From: Acidobacteriota bacterium
Lineage (GTDB): Bacteria > Acidobacteriota > Terriglobia > Terriglobales > Acidobacteriaceae
Assembly: GCA_028873155.1 (NCBI GenBank)
Contig: JAGWML010000052.1
Coordinates: 1-13,994 of the forward strand
Reading direction: 5' to 3'
Length of the DNA stretch: 13,994 nt
Shown here one piece after another: positions 1 through 8,164 of this stretch. The translations under genes were made by a program, and so were the position numbers. Under the pieces are notes generated by a model that was given only the letters and a program-made list of their open reading frames with translations, was not told the DNA's origin and made no database searches. How positions within the stretch are numbered: position 1 is the first letter of the stretch; each line of letters opens with the position of its first letter.

Positions 1-1173
1 AGTGTTGACAACCAGCGAGATGAAGAACATGAAAGCAATGTTTGTCCGAAGCTTGCGCGACCAGAGCGTCGTCAGAGGAATCGCAAGGTTGCAGGTAATC
101 AGCACCCAGTAGGACCAGCCCATCGGCCCAAACATGCGATTCCAGAACATGAACGCTTCCCAGTGGGAGGCCGAGTACCACGCCATGAAGGCTTCCAGGC
201 CGTAGCCGTACGCAACAATGAAGCCCGTCGCCAGCATGACCTTGCCCATGTTGTCGATGTGCCGTTCGGTCACCATCGACTCCAGGTGGTAGAACTTGCG
301 CAGCGGAATCGCCAGCGTCAGCACCATCGCGAAGCCGGAATAAATGGCGCCTGCAACAAAGTAAGGCGGAAAGATTGTCGTGTGCCAGCCCGGCAGCACG
401 GCCACGGCGAAGTCGAAGCTGATGACCGTGTGCACGCTCAGCACCAGCGGCGTCGCCAGCCCGGCCAGCAGCAACGAAGCCGTCTCGTAGCGCATCCAGT
501 GGCGGATCGAACCGCGCCAGCCCCACGAGAGCATTCCGTAGACATACTGGCCAAGCTTCGATTCCGATCGGTCACGGAACGTGCCGAAGTCGGGAATCAT
601 GCCGACATACCAGAACACCACCGAAATCGTCGCGTAGGTCGAAACCGCGAAAACGTCCCACAACAGCGGCGAACGAAACTGCGGCCAGACATTCATCGTG
701 AAAGGCAGCGGGAAGAGCCAGTATCCGAGCCATGGCCGGCCTACGTGAATCAATGGGAACATGCCCGCGCAGACCACGGCAAAGATCGTCATCGCCTCGG
801 CGAAACGGCTGATCGAGTTCCGCCAGCTCTGCTTGAAGAGCAGCAGAATCGCTGAAATCAGCGTACCGGCATGGCCGATACCGATCCACCAGACGAAATT
901 GATAATTGCAAAGCCCCACGCCACCGGCTGCGTAATGGCCCAGATGCCGACGCCCTTCAGGAAGAGCCACGTGACCGCCACCAGCAGCAGCGTAGCGCCG
1001 CCTCCGGCAATCCCGAAGATCGCCAACCAGCCCAGCGGCGTGTGCGGGGTCAACACGATATGCGAAATCTTGTCGGTCACCGACCGAAAGGTCAGCTCCG
1101 GCGCGACAACCCTGAATTCCCCGGTTGCCGGATCGATGCCCGGATCGTTCGTCTTTATCTCACTGGTTGCCAT
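1..1173 (-). CDS. actC: ActC, NrfD-like membrane quinol subunit of alternative complex III (partial, 3' end outside window)
   Basis: The frame is open from an ATG at 1173 to the window edge (391 codons, no stop), so the C-terminus is missing. The product is a polytopic membrane protein of the NrfD/PsrC family. In ACIII this subunit holds the quinol site facing ActB, and electrons pass from quinol to the Fe-S clusters of ActB. The visible sequence has a hydrophilic N-terminus of about 35 residues, then many hydrophobic helices; late motifs such as KVMLATGFIVAYGYGLEAFM and the Trp-rich stretch after it are typical of ActC. It starts 16 bases after the actB stop, with GAGG at 1186-1189 as ribosome binding site, so it is in the same operon. 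Family members usually run to about 450-480 residues, so roughly 70-90 residues are lost. A related NrfD-type protein is the only realistic alternative. Confidence 0.9.
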   Translation of the reverse strand, partial: MATSEIKTNDPGIDPATGEFRVVAPELTFRSVTDKISHIVLTPHTPLGWLAIFGIAGGGATLLLVAVTWLFLKGVGIWAITQPVAWGFAIINFVWWIGIGHAGTLISAILLLFKQSWRNSISRFAEAMTIFAVVCAGMFPLIHVGRPWLGYWLFPLPFTMNVWPQFRSPLLWDVFAVSTYATISVVFWYVGMIPDFGTFRDRSESKLGQYVYGMLSWGWRGSIRHWMRYETASLLLAGLATPLVLSVHTVISFDFAVAVLPGWHTTIFPPYFVAGAIYSGFAMVLTLAIPLRKFYHLESMVTERHIDNMGKVMLATGFIVAYGYGLEAFMAWYSASHWEAFMFWNRMFGPMGWSYWVLITCNLAIPLTTLWSRKLRTNIAFMFFISLVVNT

Positions 1174-1189
1174 CGTGGCTTCAAGCCTC

Positions 1190-4100
1190 TCAACCATTCA
1201 CCGGCGCATGCTCCACCGGTGCTTCTTCGAGTTCAGGATTCGGATTCAGGACCGCGGCAACATAGGTCGTTCGCGGCCTCGTATTCTGGTCAGCCAGCAC
1301 CTGGTAGCTGCGCACATTTGCCCGCAGCTTCGCCACATTGCTCGCCTTGTCGTTGATGTTGCCGAATGTAATCGCGGATGCTGGGCAGGCCTGCTGACAA
1401 GCTGTCACAATCTCGCCGTCGCGAATCCCACGATTCTCCTTGTCGGCAGTGATCTTGGCTTCCTGAATGCGCTGCACGCAGTAGCTGCATTTCTCCATCA
1501 CGCCGCGCGAGCGCACCGATACGTCCGGATTGCGCATCAGCTTCAGGCTCTCGCTCTCATAGTCGGAGAACAGCAGGAAGTTGAAGCGGCGCACTTTATA
1601 TGGGCAATTGTTTGAGCAGTACCTGGTGCCCACGCAGCGGTTGTAGACCATCGTGTTCAGGCCTTCAGGCGTATGCACCGTCGCGCCCACCGGACACACC
1701 TGCTCACATGGCGCATTCTCGCAGTGCTGGCAGGCCATCGGCTGGAAGTGCGCGCGCGGCGTGGAGAGATCGCCCTCAAAGTACGTGTCGATGCGCAGCC
1801 ACTGCATGTTGCGGCCAATGCGCACCTGCTGCTTGCCTACCACTGCGATATTGTTCTCCGCGTAGCAGCTCACGATACAGGCGTTGCACCCCACGCAGCT
1901 GTTCATGTCGATTGACATGCCCCAGGCATTGTCGTTATAGGTCCAGTTCGGGAACATCGACTCGTCCGTCGCGGGCGTATCGTGCCCCTCGCCTTCATGC
2001 GCGAAGTTCGGGCTCGTCTTGAACTCATCCAGCGTCGCGTAGCGAATAATTCCGCGCGGACCAAGTGCCTCATCGGCTTCGAGTGAGTTGTTGCCGTTGC
2101 CCTCGCCGCCAAATGTCTTGGAGCGATGATCCTGAAAGTGGCTCTTCGTGATGGCGATGCCCCACTTGCCATCGAGCTTCTTGATCGATCCGGTCGCATA
2201 CAGCGGAGCACCCGTCGTGCGAATCGAATACGCATTGAAGCCCGCACCCGAACCCACGCGCCCTGCGAACTCGCGCCCATAGCCGAGATACACCGTCACC
2301 GAATTGTCCGGATGACCGGGAGCCACAATCACCGGGGCATTTACTTTGCTGCCCGCCACGCTCAGCTCGACAATGTCGTCCTCATCGAGTCCCAGCCGGG
2401 TCAACGTCGCGCCGGAAACAATCGCCGCGTTGTCCCAGCTCAGGCTGGTCACCGGCTTCGGCAACTCCTGCAGCCAGCCCACATTCGACCAGCGTCCATC
2501 GTAGATATTCGGATCGGGCCGGAAGATGATCTCCACGGCATCCTTCGCCGCAGGCGCTGGAACCGAAGGAATGTTGACCTTGGGCGCGGCCACCTTGGCA
2601 AAAGCCGTGTCCGCAATCCACCCATCGTGCAACGCCTTCCGCCAGCCAGTTTCAAAGTCGCCTTTGATCGCCGTCTTCCACGTCTCGCGTACCGCGTCGT
2701 ACGGGCTCACCATCGGCTCATCGAGAAGCGTCTGCAAAATATGATGCGCCGTGCGGCCGCCATACAGCGGATCGATCATCGGCTGCACAATCGACACCGT
2801 GCCGTCGTAAGCGCGCGCATCCGACCAGCTCTCCAGATAGTGTGCCGCGGGAATATGCCAGTGCGAAATCTGGCCGGTCTCATCCACGTGCGAGCCAAGA
2901 TGCGCAACCGTGTTCACCTTGTCGAATGCATCGGCGAAGCCTAGATCAGCCGGCGCATCATAAATCGGATTCACGTTCAGCAGGACAAGCCAATCCACTT
3001 TGCCAGCACGCATATCGGCAACCAGCGACTTCATACCTGCCATCTGATCGCCCGGAATGGGATTGACCGATTCATCCGTAACCGATACCGTCTTGCCAAC
3101 ATTCCCCAGCGCACTGTTGATCGCCAGAGCCAGCGCCGTCACCGAAGAATCCTGATAGACGCCGGGAAGTACCGCGCTCTTACCCGCATTCGCCTTTAAG
3201 TCCTTGGCCAGTGCTGCAAGAAACTTCTTCTGCCCATCGGTCCAGTTGTACGCAGGCGCAATCACACCCGGAACGCCAACCGACTTCGCCAGCTCCGCCG
3301 CGAACGCTGGAATCTCACTGGCGCGCAACCCCAGGCGATGCTCCGCCTTCATGCCCGTTGTGGTCGGCGAGCTTTCAATCGCATACAGGCGATTCATGCC
3401 GTTTTCCGGTTGCTTGCGCCGCGCCGCGTAGTCGTGCACCAGCTTATGGAATCCCGGATACGAAGCACCCGACAGGAAATCCGCATCGAGCGAAACCACC
3501 ACATCCGCACCGCTCAGGTCATACTGCGTCTGGATTCCCTGCTCTGCCGCCGTGCCCGCAATCGCCGGGTCATACTGCAGCAGCGTCGCCTTCGGCCACG
3601 CCGCCTGCACAGCTTTCCATTGTCGCGCCAGCGTGGGCGATGTCACCATCGCGCTCAGAATGTAGATGCCACTTCCATCCTTTGTCGCCGCAACCTTCGC
3701 GCGAAACGCCTCGGCAAACTCCGCCCACTCGCGATTCTCCCCGCGATACATGACATGCTTCGAGCGATCCGGGTCGTAAAGGCTCAGCAGCGTTCCCTGC
3801 GAATACGGATCCGAGCTGCCCCGGTTGTACACGTGATCCGGATTACCATCCACCTTGATCGGGCGAAACTCGTCGCTCTTGATCAGCAGCGGCACCGCGC
3901 CTGTGACAAACGGATGCGCCGTGGAAAAGTACATCGACTTGCCAAGGACCAGATCTTCCGGAGCCTTCACATATGGATAAATCGGCTCGTCCGGCTGCTT
4001 CGTACAACCTGCCAGGCCGGCTAGGGCCATTGAGGCGCCCATCAGCTTCATGAATCCGCGGCGCGAAACCGGATCGATCCACTCCTGCGCTGCCGACGGA

Positions 4101-4324
4101 AATTCACGCTCCACCGCTGCCTGAAACTCCGGCGTGTTGGCCAGCTCATCAATCGAGCGCCAGTATCGCTTTCCCTTCACGCCCTTCAGCTCCGCGCGCA
4201 CCTCCGCAAGGCTCATCGGCTGGCCGATCGCGGCCTCGCTGCCCGTTGCACTTTCATTGCCCACGGCGTTCCCCGTCTGGTTTCCCACCTGGTTCGTGGT
4301 TGATTTCATCTCATCGCGGCTCAT
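1190..4324 (-). CDS. actB: ActB, molybdopterin-oxidoreductase-like/Fe-S fusion subunit of alternative complex III
   Basis: This 1044-residue protein is the large periplasmic electron-transfer subunit of ACIII. The N-terminus has the extended Tat-signal layout of MoCo/4Fe-4S proteins: about 85 residues precede a twin-arginine segment (SRRGFMKLMG, residues about 87-96), followed by a hydrophobic stretch ending in LAGC, a possible lipobox. Residues of about 110-780 resemble a molybdopterin oxidoreductase; ActB members of this fold are known to lack the cofactor. The C-terminal part (about 800-990) has four Cys groups, CVGCNACIVSC, CQHCENAPCEQVCP, CVGTRYCSNNCP and CSYC plus CQQACP, as expected for three [4Fe-4S] and one [3Fe-4S] cluster. 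I chose the ATG at 4324, which overlaps the actA stop as ATGA with GAGG ten bases upstream; an in-frame GTG at 4333 is less likely. The N-terminal 35 residues are rich in Gly, Asn and Thr. Confidence 0.93.
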   Translation of the reverse strand: MSRDEMKSTTNQVGNQTGNAVGNESATGSEAAIGQPMSLAEVRAELKGVKGKRYWRSIDELANTPEFQAAVEREFPSAAQEWIDPVSRRGFMKLMGASMALAGLAGCTKQPDEPIYPYVKAPEDLVLGKSMYFSTAHPFVTGAVPLLIKSDEFRPIKVDGNPDHVYNRGSSDPYSQGTLLSLYDPDRSKHVMYRGENREWAEFAEAFRAKVAATKDGSGIYILSAMVTSPTLARQWKAVQAAWPKATLLQYDPAIAGTAAEQGIQTQYDLSGADVVVSLDADFLSGASYPGFHKLVHDYAARRKQPENGMNRLYAIESSPTTTGMKAEHRLGLRASEIPAFAAELAKSVGVPGVIAPAYNWTDGQKKFLAALAKDLKANAGKSAVLPGVYQDSSVTALALAINSALGNVGKTVSVTDESVNPIPGDQMAGMKSLVADMRAGKVDWLVLLNVNPIYDAPADLGFADAFDKVNTVAHLGSHVDETGQISHWHIPAAHYLESWSDARAYDGTVSIVQPMIDPLYGGRTAHHILQTLLDEPMVSPYDAVRETWKTAIKGDFETGWRKALHDGWIADTAFAKVAAPKVNIPSVPAPAAKDAVEIIFRPDPNIYDGRWSNVGWLQELPKPVTSLSWDNAAIVSGATLTRLGLDEDDIVELSVAGSKVNAPVIVAPGHPDNSVTVYLGYGREFAGRVGSGAGFNAYSIRTTGAPLYATGSIKKLDGKWGIAITKSHFQDHRSKTFGGEGNGNNSLEADEALGPRGIIRYATLDEFKTSPNFAHEGEGHDTPATDESMFPNWTYNDNAWGMSIDMNSCVGCNACIVSCYAENNIAVVGKQQVRIGRNMQWLRIDTYFEGDLSTPRAHFQPMACQHCENAPCEQVCPVGATVHTPEGLNTMVYNRCVGTRYCSNNCPYKVRRFNFLLFSDYESESLKLMRNPDVSVRSRGVMEKCSYCVQRIQEAKITADKENRGIRDGEIVTACQQACPASAITFGNINDKASNVAKLRANVRSYQVLADQNTRPRTTYVAAVLNPNPELEEAPVEHAPVNG

Positions 4325-5187
4325 CGGTGGCACACCTCACAGCTCGACAACTCACGCGGAGTGCGAATCTTGTAGTGCTTCACCAGATAAACCCCCAACT
4401 GCTCCTGGCTCGTGAATTTCTCATAGACCGGTAGAGCAGGAAGGCTCGCAGACGATACATCGCTTGCCATGCCCTTCGCACCTGTCATCACGGGAAGCTG
4501 CAACGAAGCCATCTCAGCGTGGGCGCCCGTCGGGTCCTTAGTCACGCAATTCACGCTCTGCGCCGTCGGCGCTTCCCCCGCTCCATTCACAGCCGTGCAC
4601 CACACGGGTCGTGACTCAGCCGGAGCCTCCCAGGCCATGTTGTAAATCTCGCTCGTCGGGCGAAGATTCTTCGCAGGATTGCGGTGACAATTCAAGCACC
4701 ACTCCATCTGCAGCGTGTTCTGCGCGTACATCAAGGGCATCTGGTCCACGCGGCCATGGCAGCTCGCGCACCCGATTCCCTTATTCACGTGAATGGAGTG
4801 ATTGAAATAGACAAAATCCGGCAGGTCGTGCACCTTCGTCCAGGTCAGCGACTGGCCTGTCGCCCAGCTGTCACGCACCGGCTGCAGCAGTTGCGCGTTC
4901 GTCCAGATCTGCGCGTGGCAGTTGATACAGGTCTTGGTCGGCGGGATTCCCGCATAGCTGGACTTCTCCACCGTCACATGGCAGTACTGGCACTGCAAAC
5001 CCAGCCCCTGCACGTGATGCTTGTGGCTGAACGGCACCGGCTGATCCGGACGCTGCCCCTGGCGCGTCACCCAGGGTGAGCGTTGAAGCTGGTCCAGCGT
5101 GACTCCCAACGCGATCACAATCAGCCCCGTCAGTACCAGGCTCGCTCGAGCCAAAGCATTGGAGCTGCGATCAAATATCTGCGCCAT
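4321..5187 (-). CDS. actA: ActA, membrane-anchored pentaheme cytochrome c of alternative complex III
   Basis: The 288-residue protein has one N-terminal membrane segment (about 13-31) and five CxxCH heme c motifs: CQYCH (66-70), CINCH (87-91), CASCH (140-144), CLNCH (164-168) and CEVCH (283-287, one residue from the end). Five hemes match the known ActA family. It carries electrons from the ActB Fe-S clusters toward a periplasmic acceptor or a terminal oxidase. The ATG at 5187 has AGGGA eight bases upstream. It is the first gene of the operon and its TGA overlaps the actB ATG. The stretch 190-255, between hemes four and five, is rich in Ala, Ser and Gly and looks like a flexible linker. Other multiheme cytochromes are excluded by the actB and actC neighbours. 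Confidence 0.93.
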   Translation of the reverse strand: MAQIFDRSSNALARASLVLTGLIVIALGVTLDQLQRSPWVTRQGQRPDQPVPFSHKHHVQGLGLQCQYCHVTVEKSSYAGIPPTKTCINCHAQIWTNAQLLQPVRDSWATGQSLTWTKVHDLPDFVYFNHSIHVNKGIGCASCHGRVDQMPLMYAQNTLQMEWCLNCHRNPAKNLRPTSEIYNMAWEAPAESRPVWCTAVNGAGEAPTAQSVNCVTKDPTGAHAEMASLQLPVMTGAKGMASDVSSASLPALPVYEKFTSQEQLGVYLVKHYKIRTPRELSSCEVCHR

Positions 5188-5250
5188 GAAATGCTTCCCT
5201 GCTCCGTGTTCTTTGCTACCGTTGCGTACCGCGATGTGCGCGCTGTGCTG

Positions 5251-5270
5251 ACGGTCACATACGTTACGGT
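5251..5270. promoter_or_regulatory. imperfect 20-bp palindrome upstream of actA
   Basis: ACGGTCACAT at 5251-5260 faces ACGTTACGGT at 5261-5270; 14 of 20 positions are symmetric. It lies between the candidate act promoter and the actA start, where a repressor operator or a downstream promoter element could sit. I do not recognise the binding protein. Confidence 0.25.
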
Positions 5271-5324
5271 TATTTTCTGTTTTAATGCGGAAAAAGACTG
5301 CGTTCTTACCGACCTCGAAATTTC

Positions 5325-5352
5325 AATATAGCAGCCAGAACCGGTCGTGCAA
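5325..5352 (-). promoter_or_regulatory. candidate sigma70-type promoter of the act operon
   Basis: On the minus strand TTGCAC (5347-5352) and TATATT (5325-5330) are separated by 16 bases. The -10 matches the consensus at five of six positions, the -35 only at three. Transcription would start near 5318, leaving a leader of about 130 bases before actA. Prediction only. Confidence 0.35.
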
Positions 5353-5462
5353 CTGCTCCCGCACCCCAAAAATTCAAATTTCTTTTATTCCGCGCAACTT
5401 TTATAAGCCACACAAAAGAAGGGATTTTGTGATGTATTGGATTGCGGGGAACAGGCCGCCTT

Positions 5463-5518
5463 GATCTCTGGCGGCACACGCCACAGAGATCTCTCAGGCG
5501 CGATAAATGTATCACGCC
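5463..5518. other. two adjacent hairpins of unknown role
   Basis: The first hairpin (5463-5491) pairs GATCTCT-GGCG with CGCC-ACAGAGATC around a GCACA loop: eleven pairs with a small bulge. The second (5497-5518) pairs GGCGCGATA with TATCACGCC around an AATG loop with one mismatch. An alternative pairing of GCCGCC (5455-5460) with GGCGGC (5469-5474) excludes the first hairpin. They could be part of an untranslated leader, a terminator pair or a small palindromic repeat. Orientation cannot be assigned. Confidence 0.4.
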
Positions 5519-5915
5519 AAACATGCGGCATGCCACACCCCTGCCTGCGCGTCTTGCATCCTGCAACGGGCGCCAACCAGGTCTCTCTATATGGGCCTGA
5601 AATGCTCATCCACGTCGTATGCGCCGCGAGCGGTCCCACGTCCATCGTGGTGTTCCCTCATCGAACGCGATCTTGTTTCCATCGCGGTCGCGCAGGCGCC
5701 GATGGACGATCTTTCCGCGACGTGCGCAGGCTCGATAGCGGCTTCCGCACACCGTGCGCAATCGATTCGTACTTCTGGCAGACAATCCAATGCTTTAGAA
5801 TGCGGCCAAGGCGCCCTGCCGTTCGCGCCCGTCGCTTGTTTTGAGCAGACCTCTCTTATGGAATCGACACCTGCAAGCCTGATTCCGATATTTCAATGCT
5901 GGATAAGGATGAGAC

Positions 5916-6092
5916 ATGAAAAACGCAGGACTGATGGTCATGCCAGCAGGATTTTTCCTCGTCGCCGCCGCGCTTCTTCTCTTTAACGGATCAACCCTGC
6001 GATTCATCTTTGTGCTTTGCGGTCTCGCCGTCGAGTGCATGGGACTCGCCTTTGCTGTGCGCGCCCACATGGCCTCCAGAGGAGAAAACTGA
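5916..6092 (+). CDS. small two-helix membrane protein upstream of the Amt transporter (58 aa)
   Basis: The ATG at 5916 has AAGGAT (5905-5910) six bases upstream, and the frame runs 58 codons to a TGA three bases before the transporter start. The product has two hydrophobic segments, about residues 8-24 (MVMPAGFFLVAAALLLF) and 28-48 (LRFIFVLCGLAVECMGLAFA), separated by a short NGST turn, and a short polar tail (RAHMASRGEN). Its 3' end contains the AGGAG ribosome binding site of the transporter gene, so the two are almost certainly co-transcribed and possibly translationally coupled. I do not recognise a family. The neighbour suggests a role as accessory or stabilising subunit of the transporter, which is inference. 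Confidence 0.72.
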   Translation: MKNAGLMVMPAGFFLVAAALLLFNGSTLRFIFVLCGLAVECMGLAFAVRAHMASRGEN

Positions 6093-6095
6093 GTT

Positions 6096-7382
6096 ATGGA
6101 TCCCTACACAGCACTCCCCCTGCCGCAGTCGGCATTTGTTCTCGCTCTTTGTCTTGTTCTGCTGTCGCCGCTCGCACTGGCCGGCGTGGCTCTCATCAAC
6201 ACCGGGCTTGGCCGTTCACGCTCTGCCGCGCAGGCCATGCTGGGCAGCCTTACGCTGATCGCGGTCGCCACCATTGTCTTTGCTGTCATCGGCGCAATGT
6301 TCGCCTATGGAGAGACCGGTTTCACCTTCACGATCTCCGGTAAGCCCTGGAACTGGATCGGGGCCGGCTCATTTGCCCTCAGCGGCTTCAGTTCCGGCAC
6401 CGTGCAGACGCAGCTCAGCACCCTCGCTCAGTTCATTGGCGTTGCCTTCGCCGTCCTCATCGCCTGGGGCTCTGGCGCTGACAGATTTCGCATGGAAGCA
6501 GGCGCGGCCGTTGCCGCCATTCTCGCGGCGCTGGTCTTCCCCATGCTCGCCTACTGGGTCTGGGGAACAGGCTGGCTCGCGCAACTTGGCCTCAACTACT
6601 CGCTCGGCGCGGGGTTCCTAGACACCGGCGGCGCCGCCACCATCCACGTGCTCGGCGGGCTCAGCGCGCTCGCCATCATCTGGATCGCCGGACCCCGTCG
6701 CGGCAAATTTCCTAAAGAAGGCCTCTCGACTGCAATGCCCGGCCATAACGCCGTCTACGTGCTCTTCGGCTGCCTGCTCGCGCTCGTTGGCTGGCTTGCG
6801 TGGAACATGGCCGGTGCGTTGATGTGGGCCGACCTGCCGCCGACCGAGCTCGTCGTCACGGCCATCGATACGATCCTCGCCGCCTCCGGCGCATTGGCTG
6901 CCACCTTCATCGTCACCCGCATCCGCTTTGGAAAGCCGGACGCGAGCCTTTGCGCCAACGGCTGGCTTGCAGGCCTAGTTACCTCATCGGCTTGCGCCGC
7001 CATCGCCACCCCGTTTGAGGCGCTTCTCGCGGGCCTCGTCGCCGGCCTCATCACCCCGCTCCTGGTCGAGCTTCTCGAACTGTTCCTTTCCATCGACGAC
7101 CCCTCCGGCGCTGTCTCCGTTCATGCGGTCAGCGGTATCTGGGGCCTGCTCGCTGCGGGATTCTTCGCCTCCCAGCAGGGCCAGGTCCTGGCGCAACTGG
7201 TCGGAATCGCCGCCATCCTCGGCGTCATCTTCCCGCTCGTCTACTTCCTCTTCTGGCTCGTCAATCTTGTTCTGCCCTTCCGCGCAGACGCCGACGGCGA
7301 GCGCATCGGGATGGACCTGCACGAACTCGGCGGCAGCGCGTATCCCGAATTCGTTGTCCACCGCGACGACTCCTATCGCTGA
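6096..7382 (+). CDS. amt: Amt/Rh family ammonium transporter, divergent
   Basis: The 428-residue polytopic inner-membrane protein has about eleven hydrophobic helices and should conduct ammonium or ammonia. The residues equivalent to E. coli AmtB Asp160 and His168 are visible as Asp176 and His184 (same spacing), and the second pore His as His343 in SVHAVSGIWG. The C-terminal tail GMDLHELGGSAYPE resembles the Amt tail contacted by GlnK-type PII proteins. The Amt signature around Asp176 (LDTGGAATIH) deviates at three positions from the usual D-[FYWS]-A-G-[GSC], and the common GGLxRxKN motif after the first helix is replaced by INTGLGRSRSA. So it is a divergent member, and substrate is less certain than fold. 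No glnK/glnB gene adjoins it. The ATG at 6096 has AGGAG at 6080-6084. A perfect hairpin follows the stop. Confidence 0.88.
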   Translation: MDPYTALPLPQSAFVLALCLVLLSPLALAGVALINTGLGRSRSAAQAMLGSLTLIAVATIVFAVIGAMFAYGETGFTFTISGKPWNWIGAGSFALSGFSSGTVQTQLSTLAQFIGVAFAVLIAWGSGADRFRMEAGAAVAAILAALVFPMLAYWVWGTGWLAQLGLNYSLGAGFLDTGGAATIHVLGGLSALAIIWIAGPRRGKFPKEGLSTAMPGHNAVYVLFGCLLALVGWLAWNMAGALMWADLPPTELVVTAIDTILAASGALAATFIVTRIRFGKPDASLCANGWLAGLVTSSACAAIATPFEALLAGLVAGLITPLLVELLELFLSIDDPSGAVSVHAVSGIWGLLAAGFFASQQGQVLAQLVGIAAILGVIFPLVYFLFWLVNLVLPFRADADGERIGMDLHELGGSAYPEFVVHRDDSYR

Positions 7383-7397
7383 GCCCTCAACAACTCG

Positions 7398-7425
7398 AAG
7401 GCCCGAAGCATCTGCTTCGGGCCTT
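7398..7425. terminator. bidirectional hairpin terminator between amt and tsf
   Basis: AAGGCCCGAAGC (7398-7409) and GCTTCGGGCCTT (7414-7425) form a perfect 12-bp stem with a four-base loop. It lies 15 bases after the amt stop and 27 bases after the convergent tsf stop, so it can serve both. The following U-tract is weak on either strand. Confidence 0.75.
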
Positions 7426-7452
7426 CACGCTTACACTCTCTTATTTGTTGAC

Positions 7453-8109
7453 TTATTCTGCAGCTGTCTCCACAGCCTTGGTCTGCGCCACCGTCCAATC
7501 AGCAGCGCCGACCTTGAAGCGTGCAAACCGCCGGACGGTGATGTTTTCGCCGAGCTTGCCCACCTTCTGCGCGATCAGTTCCTTGATGCTCACGGCCTGG
7601 TCCTTGATGAAAGGCTGCTCCAGCAGGCAAACCTCTTCGTAGAACTTCGCCATCTTGCCATCGACAATCTTTTCGATCACCGGCGCCGGCTTGCCCGTCG
7701 CCGCGGCCTGCGCGCGATAGATCTCCTTCTCGCGCTCCAGATCCTCGATCGTCACATCCTCGGGCTTCACATAGCGCGGGTCGCTCGCCGCGATGTGCAT
7801 GGCAATGTCCTTCAGCAGGTCCTGAAAGTCCTCTGTGCGCGCCACAAAATCGCTCTCGCAGTTCACCTCGATGAGCACGCCGATCTTGCCACCCGCGTGG
7901 ATGTAGGTGCCCACCGTGCCCTCGTTCGTCGAGCGCGCGGCCTTCTTCTGCGCAGATGCCATGCCGCGCTTGCGCAGCACCACAAAGGCATCCTCAATGT
8001 TGCCCTTGGCCTCCTGCAGAGCCTTCAGGCAGTCGCCCATCGGCGCGCCAGACTTCTCACGCAGGTCCTTCACCAGCTTTGCATCAATCTTCTCGCTCAC
8101 AGTTGTCAT
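7453..8109 (-). CDS. tsf: translation elongation factor Ts (short form)
   Basis: EF-Ts is the cytoplasmic guanine-nucleotide exchange factor that recycles EF-Tu-GDP. The 218-residue protein has the N-terminal signature LREKSGAPMGDCLKAL (about 16-31) and the core motif NCESDFVART (about 83-92), equivalent to the Thr-Asp-Phe-Val segment that contacts EF-Tu. It is shorter than the E. coli protein (about 283 residues) and close to the compact Thermus-type form, so one of the two core repeats is largely absent; this is a known family variant. The ATG at 8109 has AAGGGA seven bases upstream. It is the last gene of the rplM-rpsI-rpsB-tsf operon and is followed by the shared terminator. Confidence 0.96.
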   Translation of the reverse strand: MTTVSEKIDAKLVKDLREKSGAPMGDCLKALQEAKGNIEDAFVVLRKRGMASAQKKAARSTNEGTVGTYIHAGGKIGVLIEVNCESDFVARTEDFQDLLKDIAMHIAASDPRYVKPEDVTIEDLEREKEIYRAQAAATGKPAPVIEKIVDGKMAKFYEEVCLLEQPFIKDQAVSIKELIAQKVGKLGENITVRRFARFKVGAADWTVAQTKAVETAAE

Positions 8110-8164
8110 CTCGCTTCCCTTGTCTCCACGTCACCAATTTGTTGTCCGCCACCTTCGCGCAAAC

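Larger units (their letters stand above)
5188..5915. other. 728-base intergenic region without a convincing gene
   Basis: Between the divergent actA and the small membrane gene, several short open frames exist on both strands (for example about 5437-5844 and 5507-5986 on plus). They overlap each other, have Arg/Ser/Cys-rich shadow-type composition, and match nothing I recognise. The part from about 5260 to 5445 is visibly richer in A and T than the flanks and holds the act promoter candidate. A weak -10-like TAGAAT lies at 5796-5801 on plus without a good -35; it may belong to the downstream membrane gene-amt unit. Confidence 0.6.

Noticed and set aside
1190..4324. Active molybdenum enzyme
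   Set aside because: The neighbours and Cys layout identify ActB of ACIII, a family whose molybdopterin-like domain is known to lack the cofactor.
5489..5499. ATCTCTCAGGC on plus, identical to a conserved piece of glycine riboswitches
   Set aside because: The other conserved parts (GGAGAG before it and CGCCGAAGG-GCAA) are absent in the preceding 150 bases, and the piece belongs to a local hairpin.
5760..5915. Sigma54 promoter before the membrane protein-amt unit, as expected for nitrogen-regulated genes
   Set aside because: TGGCAG at 5776-5781 has no TTGC at the required spacing (GG to GC ten bases).
5437..5986. Two overlapping plus-strand frames of 135 and 159 codons in the act-amt gap
   Set aside because: No ribosome binding site or domain, Arg/Ser/Cys-rich, and the second overlaps the better-supported small membrane gene.
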